Origin: Diadema setosum
Lineage: Eukaryota; Echinodermata; Echinoidea; Diadematoida; Diadematidae
Assembly: GCF_964275005.1 (NCBI RefSeq)
Contig: NC_092685.1
Coordinates: 30,304,366-30,368,365 of the forward strand
Length of the DNA: 64,000 bases
Direction of reading: 5' to 3'
Shown here: piece after piece, positions 1 through 13,368 of the stretch
How the letters are laid out: each line of letters opens with the position of its first letter
Position numbering within the stretch: position 1 is the first letter of the stretch
Program-made: the position numbers and the translations under genes
The notes under the pieces: generated by a model
Told to the model about the DNA's origin: nothing
The model's input: the letters and a program-made list of their open reading frames with translations, nothing else
The model's database searches: none

Positions 1-2099
1 TTTATCAAGAAAGTAATAAAAAAAAGTGAATATGAATTAAATGAAAACACAAAACACACACACACATTATAGGGGGAAAAGCCCTTGGATAATGATAATG
101 TGCAGTCAGTCAAATATATGGTGAAGTCTTGATTCTCTAGGCACCTGCTCTATATAGGCACATTCCATGGACACATACCTTTAATTTGACGAATACAGAA
201 AGATTATTTTGTGCGAGACTCTTTGGTATCTGTACACAAAATTACCTGTACATAACATATCAATGTATGCATTTTCTCGGCAAAAGCCACAAAGTATAAA
301 CCAGGGAAAGCAAACCGACAGAAATCGTCGCGGCAAAGTGTTTTCTTGCAGGCTAGCCCACTACAGTTGACATGTTCCTGACCCGTAGCTTATGACAATA
401 TTATGCTGACATGAATTCCACATTAATGGGAGGGATAAAGGCGCGGTGATCCCTGCAGTAACACTGGCCCCTGTGATGACAGTAGCCTAGCTCTTTAGCA
501 ACCTTTTAGAAAGTAGGTCAGTTGAGTGACAAGGTCGTTTTCTTTCCCGCTCGACGGCAGGCAGTTTGTGACTGTCACTTGCATGTCAGCACACCACCAG
601 CTATGTGTGAGTGTTTTCCTTCGTCGCGCGTTGTTTCGATTAGATTTTCCTTATGGACTAACCATGCGTTATTTTGCCCCATGAGTTTACCATGCGTTTC
701 CGCTTGGTCTATAATTGAATAGTTTGGTCGCAAAATGGGCTAAGCGCTATTCTTAAACATTTGAAAGAAAGAGGAAAATAAAACCTTTCCAGTGTCACCT
801 CATATTTGTATCATGATTATCAGGGAGTACTCTTGAAGTTGTGATTAAAAATATCCCGCATGTTCTTATTCTTTTCTTATTTTGCATCATTAGTCGCATA
901 TCTCAATTATAGCTCGTCTTGTGATAAAACTTTTCATTCATTTTTAGGTTTAGTTTTTGTTTTTGTTCTAAAGAATGTTTTCTTCTTCCTCAATGATACA
1001 AAATTTTACAAAATAAGATACAGCATTCTTACATTAATTTCCATGATTATCACAATTTGATTATTACATACTATTACATTTCGCTCCTTTTACTTTTCAT
1101 TATAACACGTTTATAGGCCTACAACACTGTATAAAAGTAAAATAGTAAAATAATCTTGTATGCATGCACGACATGTCTACAATTCTATTTAATTTCTACG
1201 GACGCACATTTAGGGCCTACACATATTTCTGCATACCCAATAGACACATAGCTCGATCACCTCGACTCATTTAAAAGAAAGGAGTATAGTGAAGCAAAGA
1301 AAGCTCTATTATTTAATTTCAAACGGCAATGAATTGTATTGCTAACATTTTTTTTTTGTCTTTTCTAGTTAATTTGTTCAAGTTTGACTATCTTTACAAG
1401 AATTAGAATTATTGATTAAGGTATCATCTCTTTCCTATTACGAACAAATGCTAAGAAAGGTTTGTAGCAGTCCACCCACACCGCATGATTATGATTTGTG
1501 GATTCGGTGAATGCAAAGATAGTTTTAAGAGAAAATCAGACAGTCCTTTCCAAAGTAAAGATTCTTTTTTATTTTATTTTTTTTTACAGTTTTATATACT
1601 TTACGTGCTCACATCTCTGATGATATTGTAAAAAGGCTACAGCAACCTTTTTGTCACAGTATAGCGGGACAGTGTAAACAATGCTATAACGATAATTTTT
1701 AAAGAAGTATACATATTCCCTCAACTTATTACTTACATTATGTTACCCTACCTTCTAAAATGGGTGAGTTAAGCGCCCTTTCATTATGCTTAAAAATGAA
1801 AGTAATGAATTCTCTACACAGTACTACTCGAACTGATGTAGTCTTCGAACTGCCAAAATTTTGATATAACAATAATTCACCGCTTTTGAATGAATTACAT
1901 TATCCGATATTCTCAAAATTCACTGATGTGTCTTACTAGTGCTGCATTGATGATCCACAAAATTATCAGGGAAAAATCTTTATTAGGTACCTGTGATATT
2001 GTAATTTTGCAAGGCATTGGTCCAAATAGGCAAAAGTAAGCAGAGTGACAGATTGTGGCATACTACCTGCATCGTTTCAATGAAATAGGGTCATACACA

Positions 2100-2119
2100 C
2101 TCACACCCACCTACCCACC

Positions 2120-2161
<42 letters not shown>

Positions 2162-2172
2162 CACACACACAA
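2100..2172. repeat. (CACC)n/(CA)n microsatellite
   Basis: A compound simple repeat: CACC-type units followed by an almost uninterrupted CA run with one CG interruption. Seen directly. Confidence 0.9.
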
Positions 2173-2766
2173 CTCACTGACGAAGCATCGCAGGCGACAA
2201 AAAAAAAATGACTGAAAAGACTGTTCGTAGAAAAATTAATATGCCTCCAGCGGAAGTGCTTGTAGGTCCCCTTGACCTTTGCCCTTTAGGAGAGCAGTGA
2301 GGTGTCGCTAGTTTCCTTTATACTTTTCCGTCTCGGGCTTGAAGTTAGGCAGCTGTGTTGTGTTCTTTTGACCCTTTTTTTTCCCCTTTGGTCTCGCATA
2401 GAAACGAAAAAAAAAAAGTTGGGTAATTCCTCATTGGGCAATAAAACTTTCCTTGTCGTTGAGGCTTCCTGGCGCAGAGTTTGATCATGGCCTAATTTTC
2501 TGTTTTTTAATGGAACACAATGGCTCCCCGGGGTGTCATTCAGATTTCAAGGGAACAAAATATAGGCAATGCCAGTTGTTATCTACACCCCAGCGATATG
2601 ATAATTCATATAGAAATGGGTAATGAGCTGAAAGAGAGTTTTCTTTGAACTTCATGTGTGATGCTGTTCTCAGATTTTATTATTGATACTGTTATTATTT
2701 TCAACTCGTCAAAGAAAATGTCATCGAAAGCACTTTGGCACCGTTTGATTCCATGACACATCTACC

Positions 2767-2830
2767 AAGTTCAAGTTCAAGTTCAAGTTAAATGATTTAT
2801 CATGGCAACAAATGGGAGAAAAGTCAAAAT
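2767..2830 (-). mobile_element. LINE 3'-tail remnant
   Basis: Read on the - strand, an AT-rich stretch is followed by a tandem CTTGAA hexamer (TTCAAG on +), about four copies. CR1/L2-type non-LTR retrotransposons commonly end in a short hexamer array instead of a plain poly(A). The LINE near 35.8 kb ends in the related GTTGAA hexamer. No coding remnant is attached, so this is only a probable 5'-truncated copy. Confidence 0.45.
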
Positions 2831-3269
2831 ATTATCTCATAAACTTGTGCTAATATACCATTGTACTGGCTTGCAGTTCTGAGTCATATCAATGTCACTT
2901 TTTCCTTATTTCGAGTGGCTAAATCCCTGGAGGAATAGCGAAAGCATGTCAAATTGACACTATGCAGTAACTTTTCAGCAGTCTAGCACAACTTGTGAAT
3001 GCATTATGGTGTCAAAAGGCCTACTCATTCAAACGGTATGAAGTCTTAGTGCAAACTCTCCAAACTTTTGTGCAAATATGGCAGTCAGTGTGACAATTTA
3101 AATCTAAATCTACAGCCACTCCATTGTGATGATAATATATTTGATTATTTTGAAAGGTGTCCTATTGATACTATTTTGGTGATGTGTTCTTAAAAGATGG
3201 CAAAAGCTTGGATCGTCTCACGTCTTAGTACACATGATATCCCACTGTCTCTCTTCTGTCCACCATCAG

Positions 3270-3396
3270 GGTGCTGTCTCAAGAAGATGGCGTGGTGACC
3301 ACCAGGTCACTGGTTGGCGAAAAGCTCGTGATGACTCAGACCAAGGGGGACGTGACAGCCACGAGGACCTTCTACAACACGGAAAAGAAAGACTGA
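3270..3396 (+). CDS. FABP: FABP-A, last coding exon (partial gene)
   Basis: This is the terminal exon of an intracellular lipid-binding protein (FABP/CRABP family), a small cytosolic beta-barrel that binds fatty acids or retinoids. A pyrimidine-rich acceptor ends CACCATCAG at 3269. The first G completes a codon split in phase 2, then 41 codons run to TGA. The peptide has the family's C-terminal strands: T-T-R-S-L (the internal ligand Arg), K-L-V-M-T-Q-T-K-G-D, and T-R-T-F-Y-N near the end. It aligns without gaps to the last exon of FABP-B, and the intron sits in the same codon. The usual R-x-Y carboxylate motif reads R-x-F here. Upstream exons are not in the window. This is the first of three tandem family members. 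Confidence 0.88.
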
Positions 3397-4131
3397 CCTC
3401 TGATGATGGGACGACAGGCGCATGATGGAGCCGTGTGAAGAAATCGGTGTGAAGTGGAGAGTTTAATCTCCCTCTCCCTCTCTCTTTAGCGTAGCTTTAA
3501 ACGCGAAAACATTGTTGCAACATATTTTCAGGCGGCATTTATCATAATTATTCTAACTAAAAGATGGCGTTAGAAGCCGCTAATTTGTTAAGCAGTGCAT
3601 GTATGTTTCGTGGTATTTATGTATCTGATTTCTAATGATAGTGCTTGTAAAATGTGCATTCTTTGTTCTCGTGGATCTTCCTGTTACTTTGTTATAGTAA
3701 TTTGATTGAAATGACGCTGCACATGTTTTGGTTTTTTTTTTTTTTACCATGATTCTTTCTAATTTCCTAGGTAAAGACGTTTGAATTGTAGATCACTTAC
3801 TCGCTATTTTTCTTACCATAGATTCTAGCAGAAAAAAGTTAGATCGTTATCACCAACGATTACTATTTTATCACTGAGAAATCTACTATCATTACTAGTA
3901 GTTTTGTAGAGATGAATTCTGACATGTAGACCGTAGACTTCTGTAGAGAAATTCGAAGGGACTGTCTTTGCGAGAAAGCTTTGCCCCTTTAAATCAAATA
4001 ATCCTAATGCCAATCCTAGAATAATAATTCTATGCAAAAGCGGACTTTACTTTTAGAATGTGCAATTATAGGGCGACGCGTTGACTTGCATTTTTGATCT
4101 TGTTGGTTGCAACCTTGTCTTGTCTTGGCGG
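3397..4131 (+). other. Probable 3' UTR and flank of FABP-A
   Basis: AT-rich sequence after the FABP-A stop, with poly-T near 3731-3745 and no coding signal. The first canonical AATAAA I see is at 4132, so the 3' UTR could be about 740 nt. Confidence 0.4.
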
Positions 4132-4137
4132 AATAAA
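4132..4137 (+). terminator. Candidate poly(A) signal for FABP-A
   Basis: A canonical AATAAA hexamer in AT-rich context about 735 nt after the stop codon. Placement by motif only. Confidence 0.35.
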
Positions 4138-4419
4138 ATACGAGTTATAATTTTTAAAGTAGGGTCCTTCTGAGAAGCAAAAGTCTGCAATACAGAAAGA
4201 GAACTACATTAATGCCCGAGACAAAAGAAAAGAAAAGAAAACAGCAGACAACTGACGCAAAACTGATTACTGAATAGGTGTCCATATCAATGACGTGTAC
4301 AACTATCTAACGAGATGCGATACAAGCGCGTTAGATCACCCAGTGAACCTTCATGAAAATGTATGCCTCATTCCCTACTTATGCGGAATGCCTTGTTGAC
4401 TGTCTTCTTCAAGAAGTCT

Positions 4420-4682
4420 TTTCAGTTGCGGAGACGTCTCCGCAACGTCTCCACACTGTCGCCATGGGTCTCCGCAAGGTCGCAGAGACGTCTCGGAGAC
4501 GTCGCAGACAAAACCAGTCAGACCGCAACTAAGGAGACGTCGCGGAGACGTCCCGAGCGCAGCTGGAGACTGGAAAAAGTCTCCTAAACAAAAAATCAAA
4601 TTTGTTCGATTCTCCCGTACACCCGACCAGTCTCCCCTGGCAGGAGACGTCATGGAGGCGTCGCGGAGATGTCACCAAGTAG
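4420..4682. repeat. CpG-rich array with ~11-bp register (GGAGACGTC units)
   Basis: Units of GGAGACGTC, or its complement GACGTCTCC, recur at 10-11 bp steps, for example 4430-4500, 4532-4556 and 4642-4676. Units occur in both orientations, so GAGACGTCTC palindromes arise. The block is GC- and CpG-rich inside an AT-rich background. Open frames across it on both strands follow from the absence of AT and are not credible genes. It resembles in style the 10-bp-register arrays at 36.8 and 52.6 kb but has a different core word. Confidence 0.75.
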
Positions 4683-4689
4683 TCTTCAA

Positions 4690-6870
4690 GCCAATGAGAT
4701 AACCGCTTAAAGCCACCATTTTCCGTTATTTTGCAGATGAAAAAAACAAACAAAACAAAACAAAACAAAACACACCTTTACTGCTTCAAATTAGCTCTAG
4801 AATATGAGTAAGGGACAGGAACAACCAATGTAAAAAAAAAAGAGAGTAAAATCTTCAATGTTAAGTATTGTTCAGTGTATAAAATTTGAACAGTAGTTTT
4901 ATTAAATCGTTTCTAGAATAAACCATCTACAATATGGTTTACTGAGAAAATTGGTGATATCTCCTCGTATTTGTGGCTTTATTGCGAAATTTTTATATGG
5001 CAGGATGTTTTGTAATACAACTGAACAATACTTTTGCATCAAATGTGATAACTTGCACATTTTAAAATCACTGCTACCAAAAGTAAACAGTGGCATTAAG
5101 TGTTATACAATCGCCTACGGGAACATAATAAGTTCAGTACAAACTCTGATGTGGTGAAATTCAGAATCGCGTATATAGATGACGCCTCTGTGTTAGTCCA
5201 CATAGGCCGGGTTACTGCCATTTTTCTCCTGACCAGAAAACTTTCCCGACGTTTGCGAAACATAGCAACAACTAATACATGCATCCTGGACTCCACATTG
5301 CATGTACTTAAAAGTATCTAATTTGCTAATAAGACCAGGTGCATTAAAAAAAAAAAATCATGAAGTTGAATGCATGAATAGAGGCTTTTATCGGCCTCTT
5401 CCCCGGACAAGACAACCACAGATTCAGAACAGTTATGATCTGTCGTCTTTCCATGTTTTGTATAGTACTTCAGTCTTTTAGAGGGATGGACGGCAGGATT
5501 TCATTTCAAGTTATTATGTTTAATTGATAATTCTGTTTGTTAGTTAATAGTGAGGACATTATGTTCTCAAAAGATGGTGCCGTTGACCAGCTCGTTGAGG
5601 GCGCGCTCTCTATCATCTTGCACTGGCACCCGAAAATAAGAATCGGGAGAATAATTATTCTCGATCAAGATTGCATGTTACGCAGTGGTACGTGCGTGCC
5701 CGTATACATCATTGTACAGTATTGTATTTTCATTGATGCAGTTTAGTATTTTCTCAACCGTCAGCTGATCATTATTGATCGCAAAAGGTGTTGCGATCAG
5801 CAATTGCCTAAACTTGCTCATGTGGCATGTGATGTAACGTTCGTAAGTAGAGTTAAGTTCGTGGATGATTATGAATGCATCTAGTGTACATTATTTACCG
5901 GATTATCACACATACCGGATTAATGTTTAGGTAGCGACACATCAAATGCACCAAGTACATACTGTCCTGTTCGACCTAGGAAATAATTCGACTCAACTCA
6001 TCTCAACTCATCTCGACGTTGTACTTGCTTTTTGAAAACCGTGTCGCTATTTATAGTTCACCAAAGGTTAATGTTGTTTTTCACACCTGAACGTATAATA
6101 CCGTTGATTTTAAAGACTTCTGCATCATTCTTTTAGACATTTAGCGATGAATCTGCTCCCGTCATTTATTGCTATACGTGAACGCTCAATCTGAAGGCGA
6201 AATATCCGATATAGCTGTGCAGTTATGCGATTTTCAAATTGAATATAAATAATGTAAATGATGTGTTTTGAATGCAAACAATGTTGTATTGTATGAAGAA
6301 TTGGTGCCCTGACAGAGGTATCAGGAAATCATTTAAAAAAAAGTAATCACATTTTTGTATGCAACTACATTATTGTATAGTGAACGGTTGGTTGTTGTTT
6401 TTTTTTTCGGAACATGGTCATTCTACAACTTATGTCGAGGCTGTAAGTGAGCGAAGGCTGCTTTCACGAGCAAACCTCTCAGTAAATTGTTAAATCATCA
6501 TTTTTGTGGAAATGTGACAGGAAATGAGACAGAGCGATAGAAATCTAGCCATCATTCGTTAAATGTCGTCATTGTTAGGTGTTGGGAATGTCATGCGATA
6601 GCATTGCAATCGTCAGCTGTGATTATTTGGACTTTGAAACTTTTGAAGTGTGTTACTGATTATATAATCTATGTGGTTGACATTTATCTGTTGACCACTA
6701 TACTACTACTCGAAACTGTGCTGTTGTAATTGTGAGGACCCCCCCCCCCCCTTCCATAATCGCAAAGTAGATTATTCTAGCCTTATTCTAGCTATAGTCT
6801 CCAGATTCGAGAGTAACTGATATGCGTCGTAGGAGGGCGGTTGTCAATGTTAGGTCGGTCGATCATCAAC
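4690..6870. other. Intergenic, no gene recognised
   Basis: AT-rich sequence with short homopolymers, including a C run at about 6739-6750. A small GC-richer patch near 5575-5640 has no recognisable protein in any frame. No splice-flanked FABP-like exon was found. Confidence 0.5.
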
Positions 6871-7027
6871 CCTGGGGAGCATGATTTCATGAAACGTTTT
6901 GATCGGATTTTTTTTTTCTGACAAATTTGCTCTCAGTCAATCAGATGCAAAGATTTTATTAGCTCCTAACAGGTTGTCAGATGAAAAAAAAAAAAATCTG
7001 ACAAAACGTTTCATTAAATGCCCCTCC
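6871..7027. mobile_element. MITE with TGAAACGTTTTG inverted ends
   Basis: The left part (6888-6921: TGAAACGTTTTG, then a T-run) is mirrored at the right (6979-7016: A-run, then CAAAACGTTTCATTA). The outer flanks are also related inversely (GGGGAGCAT versus ATGCCCC). This gives an element of about 150 bp that can fold back on itself, with no coding capacity. The ends are approximate and I could not fix a target-site duplication. Confidence 0.75.
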
Positions 7028-10000
7028 CCCAAATGCATGTCCACAATTATTTACTTCGCGTACGATGGCAGTGGTTTCCGCCGAGTCACGCGTATTGAAG
7101 TCTCCGTAAACATTTCTTCTTCTTTAAGAAGAGAGAAATGTAAGATTTTCGAAATCTGGATTCGCGTCCATATCGACACATCGTCCGCATAGGCCTGTTG
7201 TCCCGAGATCATTATATCCAGCATTCGAGCTTCTTTTTTCGTCACTTTCTTTATCACATATTACATTGTGATTCTAACAGCATCGTAAGGATAATTTGAT
7301 GCTGGATGTGAGTGCTAAAAACTATTTTGGGAAAATTAATTTGATATGACTTTAGTTTTACATTTATGGAATCTGTATAAATCATGCATGATTCATGTCA
7401 TCCGATCCAATTATATATTACATGCTGCAGCTGCAAACTCAGAGGTGAGAGATAGCCGAGGCGATAAACGTCCTGTGCCTGAATATTTTTTCTTCCAAAA
7501 ATATCTGTGGTGACAGCACAAAAAAGAGACAAGTAGGTATGTCAGTGTGTCGAGGGAAGGGAGACCAGCCCATGGCCTTCTTCCGCCTCCAACCTCAAGT
7601 GACGTCGAGTCATAAATTCTTCGAGATTACCTGTCTAATGGTGTTCTCGTTATCTCCCCGCTAAAGTATTTGCTAAATACTTGACAACACCACCTCCGTG
7701 ACCTTGTGCCTTCCCAGAAGGCGTCAGGAGGCTAAGGTGACCCATCTCCTCCGCCTGCATCAAACGCTATGACATCTCCACAAATATTTTCGTTGGGCGT
7801 CATCATTCTTTACTTGTGTCGTTCACCTGGAAACTGATGCAGATAACGCAGCATCCAGGAAGATACGGGGTGTGGGAGGATAACGGGAGAAACGCGTATG
7901 AGAGTCTCTTTTCAGATGCACGTACATGCCAGAATATCGTATGGCAACGTCGCGGCGAACGCCTCTATGTACAAGTATTTACGTCAGCGATATGTAGTGT
8001 AGGCGTTCAAAAGTAATGTTAAATCTCTGTGTACAATGTATATCGAATTCGTGTTTATAGAAAATGTAGAACAAGTCTTAGCATTAAGCTGGCGTAGGGC
8101 TTGCAAAATAACTTCGAAATATGATGGAAGTGATTAGAATTTGCAAAGAAATGTGATAAAGAGTATTATGATTTTGGCGCGCATGCCTTTCATGGATCGA
8201 TTGATAACAATGCTACTCCACTGCTTCTGCAGTTACGTACTATTGATCACAAAGAGTTAGACATCATTGCACGGATTTATTATTATTTTTTTTTACCTTG
8301 CGATCTCACAGATATCACATTTGTTTTGCATGATGCCCCAGCTGTCTTTTTCCAGGGTAGATTCAAAAGTGACGAAGTACGAGGCTTCAAGCGAATTTTG
8401 TATGCTCGTCGTGTCGTAAAATGCGTTGATAGATACCAAACACAGAACATATGCGGAATGGGGGATAAGATGTGAATGTGAAGAGACTTGGACAAGAATC
8501 TTTAGAGGCAGTCTACTTTTGATAACGGTTTATGCAATTTGTGTATGCCGATTGAACAGATTAATCCTTATCACTGTGACATGCTGCCACTGGAGTTTGG
8601 AAACCTTTCTATGAATAGCAAGAAATGTGAGAAAGTCATTATGGCTCGATCGCTTTCAGTCGAGTTTTGTTTGAATGGCTCTTTGGAGTAGACAACTGAT
8701 TGGCATGTTAATGATTATGTCGTAGCCATAGCAACCGACCGCCATCTACGATAAGCAAGTAGTATCTAAGCCAACTACTTCATGTATAGTTTAGGAGAGA
8801 ATGAGAATTGTGAGGATAATGTGTAATGAATGAGACGATTCGGACTTCGAGATTATCATGACCGTGAGAAAGTAAAATGCTTGTAAGTATATCAAGGCAT
8901 TTTAAGCAACTACGAGACTGAGGGCACTAAAGTTCCCTCTAAGGCACAATATCCCCCTCCCCTTTCTCTCTCTTACTGCTAACGCATGAAAAAAAAATGT
9001 AAATGAAATTGTGAAATACTGATGCATATGGACAGTTGGAGTAAAGGCAGTGGCTATTTATCAATGCTATGCATGCAGTACACACTGGCTCTGTAAAACG
9101 ATGCGCTATCGCTGGATATGTTATTATATTGAAATGTTCATGATCGTCATTATATGTTACACAGTTATTGATTATGTTCCCGCATGCATCTCACACAAAA
9201 TATTGCGACGTTCGTGTCCTTAAACGACCACCACGCTTCCAAAATAAAGCATTCCCTCAAAATATACCCGTCCACGAGTCGATTATTATCATCATTTTGA
9301 TTTTTTTCGGCAAAATCAACTTCAAGGTTGCGATGATTATGTGGTGATGAGTGAGAGTGATGACGCAAGCTGTATCCCAATCTTCCATTTTCACTCTCAA
9401 ATGTCCCTACACGCCTCTCGGCCGCATGCTCAGATGTCTTCATATAAAACAGCGTAGTAATAATGTTTGCAATGAGTTAATTTCAATGTGTCGAACTTGA
9501 ATGATGGAGCACTCTTAACCCCCCCCCCCCCAAAAAAAAAAAAAAAAAAAAATCAATTTTGAATAGGAATCATTTCAGATGGGAACTGACAAGGCTTCCA
9601 TTCACCTCCCTGATCTGTTAAAATTTTGAATGGATTCTTGTTTATACAGTATTTGACTAGATTCTGATCATATTTGAATAGAATCTACTTAAAATTTAAG
9701 CAGATTTTCAGTAGATATCTCGTAAGTCCTTATTAGAAATGATCCCTTTTTAAATTGATGTTTTTCTTTTGTTTTCCTTCTTTTTTTTATTAGAGTGCTG
9801 AGACTGGAGAGAGCACAACTAATACACTATGAAGTGTCAATGTGAACGCTTTGCTAATCAATCTTAAAGAGGAAATCAGCCCCAAAAATAAATAAGCTTC
9901 AAAAAATAGACAAATACATTGTATTCCCAACAGAACGATACAAAAATGATAAATATCGGATACGAAATAAGGAAGATATAAATTTTGAAATTTTACATTT

Positions 10001-10605
10001 TCGGAAGCATTTCGTGACCAGTCCTATGAATATTCAAAGCAGCAAGTTGACGATGTCATGCTCTCACAATTTCTTATTTCTTTCATACACAGAAATGACA
10101 AAAATCTCATATTTTAGCTGTATATATATAAAACTTGTCTTAAAACCACCCAAAATAAAGAAGAACAAAATGTTAACTGTGGTATATATTGGTATGACAT
10201 GCTTTTACTTGTATTAGCTAAAGATAACAATTTTAATGAATTTCATATAACATACATGAAAAATTGTGAGGGCATGACATCATCAACTCACTCATTTGAA
10301 TACTCATAAGGACTGGTCAAGAAATATTTTCCTAAAAAATGTGAAATTTCAAAATGCCATATCTTCCTTTCTCATCCGTCTTTTTTTTCTATTTTTGTAT
10401 CATTCTGTAGGGAATATATTTCTCTTTCTTTTGAAGTTTATTTATTTCTTTGGGTGGATTTCTTCTTTAAGATGTAATTCTACACCATGCTCAATTCTAA
10501 TTCCATTCAATTTACTTCATACTTCTCATTTCGGGTTACAATGAAATAATATAAAAAAATCAAACTTGTATGGATGCTAGCCCCGAATAATCAGTGGTTG
10601 TAAAT
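7028..10605. other. Intergenic between FABP-A and FABP-B, no gene recognised
   Basis: No domain-bearing exon was seen on either strand. The longest open frame (9165-9443, - strand, 92 codons) matches no family I know. It contains a C-run/A-run junction at about 9520-9552. The part from about 9990 to 10330 resembles sequences at 28.7-29.1 and 57.9-58.1 kb (words such as CATCAACTCA, TTTGAATA or TTTGCATA, and GGACTGGT), which suggests an old dispersed repeat. Confidence 0.5.
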
Positions 10606-10608
10606 AAC

Positions 10609-10610
<2 letters not shown>

Positions 10611-10674
<64 letters not shown>
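10611..10674. repeat. (CA)n microsatellite
   Basis: About 30 near-perfect CA units ending in a single TACACG interruption. Seen directly. Confidence 0.95.
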
Positions 10675-10678
<4 letters not shown>

Positions 10679-10679
10679 G

Positions 10680-12400
10680 AAAGCAGATAAAAGAGTTCAG
10701 ACCAGATCAAATAAAACTCAGTACATGTACATTGTAGTAGGACATATGCGAAATATTGGATATATTATATTCATATATCACAAGCTGAATGTGAGTCACA
10801 TTCTCAATAGATAAGGAATATTCGGATGAACAGTATGATAGATGTTGCATCAAACTCGGAAATAGAATTTATAGAATTTCTAAGTTTCGCATATACCTTC
10901 ATGGAATATACAACGTACGAGAAAATTGGGAAAGGCAATGATATCAGTCCCTATGATTTTGTGCAAAGAATTGAAATAACAAAGTGTTTTGAGTCAATGA
11001 TTTAGCTTACTGTAATCTCCTTACCCATCGCTCGATATGTTACTCTGTACAAGACTAAATTACTTCGCTATGATTTGATACAAACTACTTTTATGTATTG
11101 GTATTTATTGAAGACTTTCTTTAAAGTACCGCACATTACAGTGGACGTTACTGCGGGGTATTTTTTTTTCTAACTTTTACGGAGATTTTGTGGGCTTTGT
11201 TGACAAAATGTCACGATGTCGTAATTAATTACGGATTTTGAAAGCCATCTGTGCAGAGTACCGTCATTTTGTAGAGCACAGAGAGCTTTTGGCCTATAAA
11301 ACTGCAAAAATTGACACATTAACCAATGTCGCTCCTCCCTCGTGAGATAAGGAGAAGTGTCTCAAAGTGCAATTAAATCATAAACTGACACTAACTTGTG
11401 ACTGTGTTCACATGGGCCACAAAATACGACGCTCAGAGGAAGAATACCACAAGTTATCGAGCCATCCACGACATAACCACAATCATCAAAGGACAATTCT
11501 ACTCACTTCTCAGCTTGACTTTAGTGATAAGAATATATATAAAGTATATTTGAATAAATATGGTAGAAGTTCAATTGTAGTCTAATGGCAAATTAAAAGT
11601 TATGGAAAATTTCCAGATGTTTATACTATATAATTATGATAGTATAACGTTACTCGCAATCATATGAGATGAATGATGTCTCTCCCCATTGACCCAGCCA
11701 CAAATTTTGACTGTCTTCCCATTTTGATATAACCAAGCTAGTGGTAAACAAATACAAAATACACTGATAGCTTCAATTGCATTGGATGACTATTACAAGG
11801 GGGGGGGGGGTGTTACAATGTGTTTAACTGCTCTCGATTATCAGCCTGAAAATATGATTTGCTTACTTTGTATAGATATTTCAGAAACTGAAGAATTTTT
11901 GATTTAAGACCATAAAAATTGAAATTTTCATAACTTTTTCACTTAAAAAAAACTAATGTCTTTTGTGATTATTTGTTATATTTATATAATCGTTTTGTTT
12001 TATTCATCTTATACTGCAGGGATAGAAGGTATTGATTTATATACCACCTGGTATCATTTCTACCATATTCATTCATTTCTACCATATTCATTCAATGTAC
12101 ATGTACTAAGTTTCAGTGGAACCTTTTATATCATTTCTCTGATTTACTTACCAGCACGTAATGACGTCATATTGGGCATATCATGAAGAAAATTTATTTC
12201 AAACTCGTCCCCAAGAGACAGAGGCAGAAAAAAAGAATGGGAGTTGGGGAGGTAGGATCAGTATCCCTCCATTCCTTTACGCATTGAAAACGAGCTGATG
12301 AACGGTCTTGATACAGGCTTGGAAAAATGGATATGAAATTCGTTACCTGAAATAAGGGGATGAAAGTCAAAGTTAAATGTTTTTCAAACGCAAACATCAT
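10680..12400. other. Intergenic, no gene recognised
   Basis: AT-rich sequence with a G-run at about 11800-11810. The sequence ATTTCTACCATATTCATTC is directly duplicated at 12055-12095. No convincing coding exon. Confidence 0.5.
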
Positions 12401-12407
12401 AGTAACA

Positions 12408-12468
12408 GGGGCCTGTTTCATAAAGATAGAGCGTAAGATCAATCCTAACTCTTTATGAAACAGGGCCC
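12408..12468. mobile_element. Foldback mini-MITE, GGGCCCTGTTTCATAAAGA arms
   Basis: Arms of 19 bp at 12408-12426 and 12450-12468 are complementary apart from one mismatch, separated by 23 nt. Its end word is shared with the element at 16679-16797, so this looks like a minimal member of the same dispersed family. Confidence 0.75.
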
Positions 12469-13368
12469 AGATGTCATTTTGGCCAATAATTCCGCATGGT
12501 AAGTCGAGTTATAATGCCATTGTGTAATGGAGAGAAATAGACTGGAAAACATTTCCTTTGTGCAGAGAGGGCCACAGGTGGACCCTTGGTCAGGGGTCAA
12601 AATAAGTGAATTTTAATGGAACATAAGGACTGCATGAGAAGCGGATGCATCGACTGTTTTGCAGTCGTTTTTTTTTTTTGTTTTTTTTTTTTTTTTAGTC
12701 GGCTTGTGCGTCGATGATATAGTCCTACTGTACTGTACTGTACTCAACAACCAATACTTTTATACCATGACGAGCTTGTAGCTTGCGTAAGAGTTCCCTG
12801 GTAAACACAAAAGGGTATTTGACAAGGACAAATAGACATGTAATGTGTTACGCGCTTGGCTGCTTTTTGTCAAAGAAGCGTGCATTGTGTACACTCCACA
12901 TAAGAGCGCCCTACGCTGTGCATGCTGTCAATATAAAATGCTTCGGTATTTTACAGTCCTTGAGTATAATATTCGATGGCAATTGTGAAAGCACCTATAG
13001 GAGCAAGCATTGTGCGTCTCGAGTGAACGTCAACTCAATAGCCGAGCTTTTTGGACCATCGATTCATGTTGCCGAGAGACAATACCGCTAGCGACATAAT
13101 TTAAAAGTCGAAAATTATAATAAACAGGCCTATTTTGACGTCTCGCATTCCCCAGGCTTGCTGCTTCATCTGTCCTCACCAGCTATAATACTCCGCTGTT
13201 ATACCGTGTATTATAAAGCGATCCTCTACAGTAGGCGTATATGGTTAAAAAAGGAACAACTTACTGCAGATCTACGTCCACGTATTGATCGGTCACTTGT
13301 CATATCATCAGCCCCTCCCCCTCGCCTCCAAAAATAATTATACCTTCGCTGTAGATCATTAGGGAAAG
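12469..13368 (+). other. Upstream region of FABP-B
   Basis: This contains T-runs at about 12668-12696 and a TACTG triplication near 12726-12742. An ATG-initiated frame at 12783-13091 (102 codons) matches nothing I recognise. A TATA-like TTATAAAG lies near 13210, about 160 nt before the FABP-B ATG, and could be a core promoter. That is motif-level evidence only. Confidence 0.35.

Larger units (their letters stand above)
1..3269. other. No gene seen; probable intron and upstream of FABP-A
   Basis: I looked on the + strand for the missing 5' exons of FABP-A (an F-x-G-x-W start and a TVGxxF-type middle segment) and found none. Those exons probably lie left of the window. The stretch is AT-rich with short A/T runs, a CA-type microsatellite near 2.1 kb and a possible LINE tail near 2.77 kb. 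Open frames here are short and show no recognisable domain. Confidence 0.6.

Noticed and set aside
4363-4768. Open frames on both strands across the GACGTC array
   Set aside because: Composition effect of the 11-bp repeat. Peptides are repetitive and lack any family signature.
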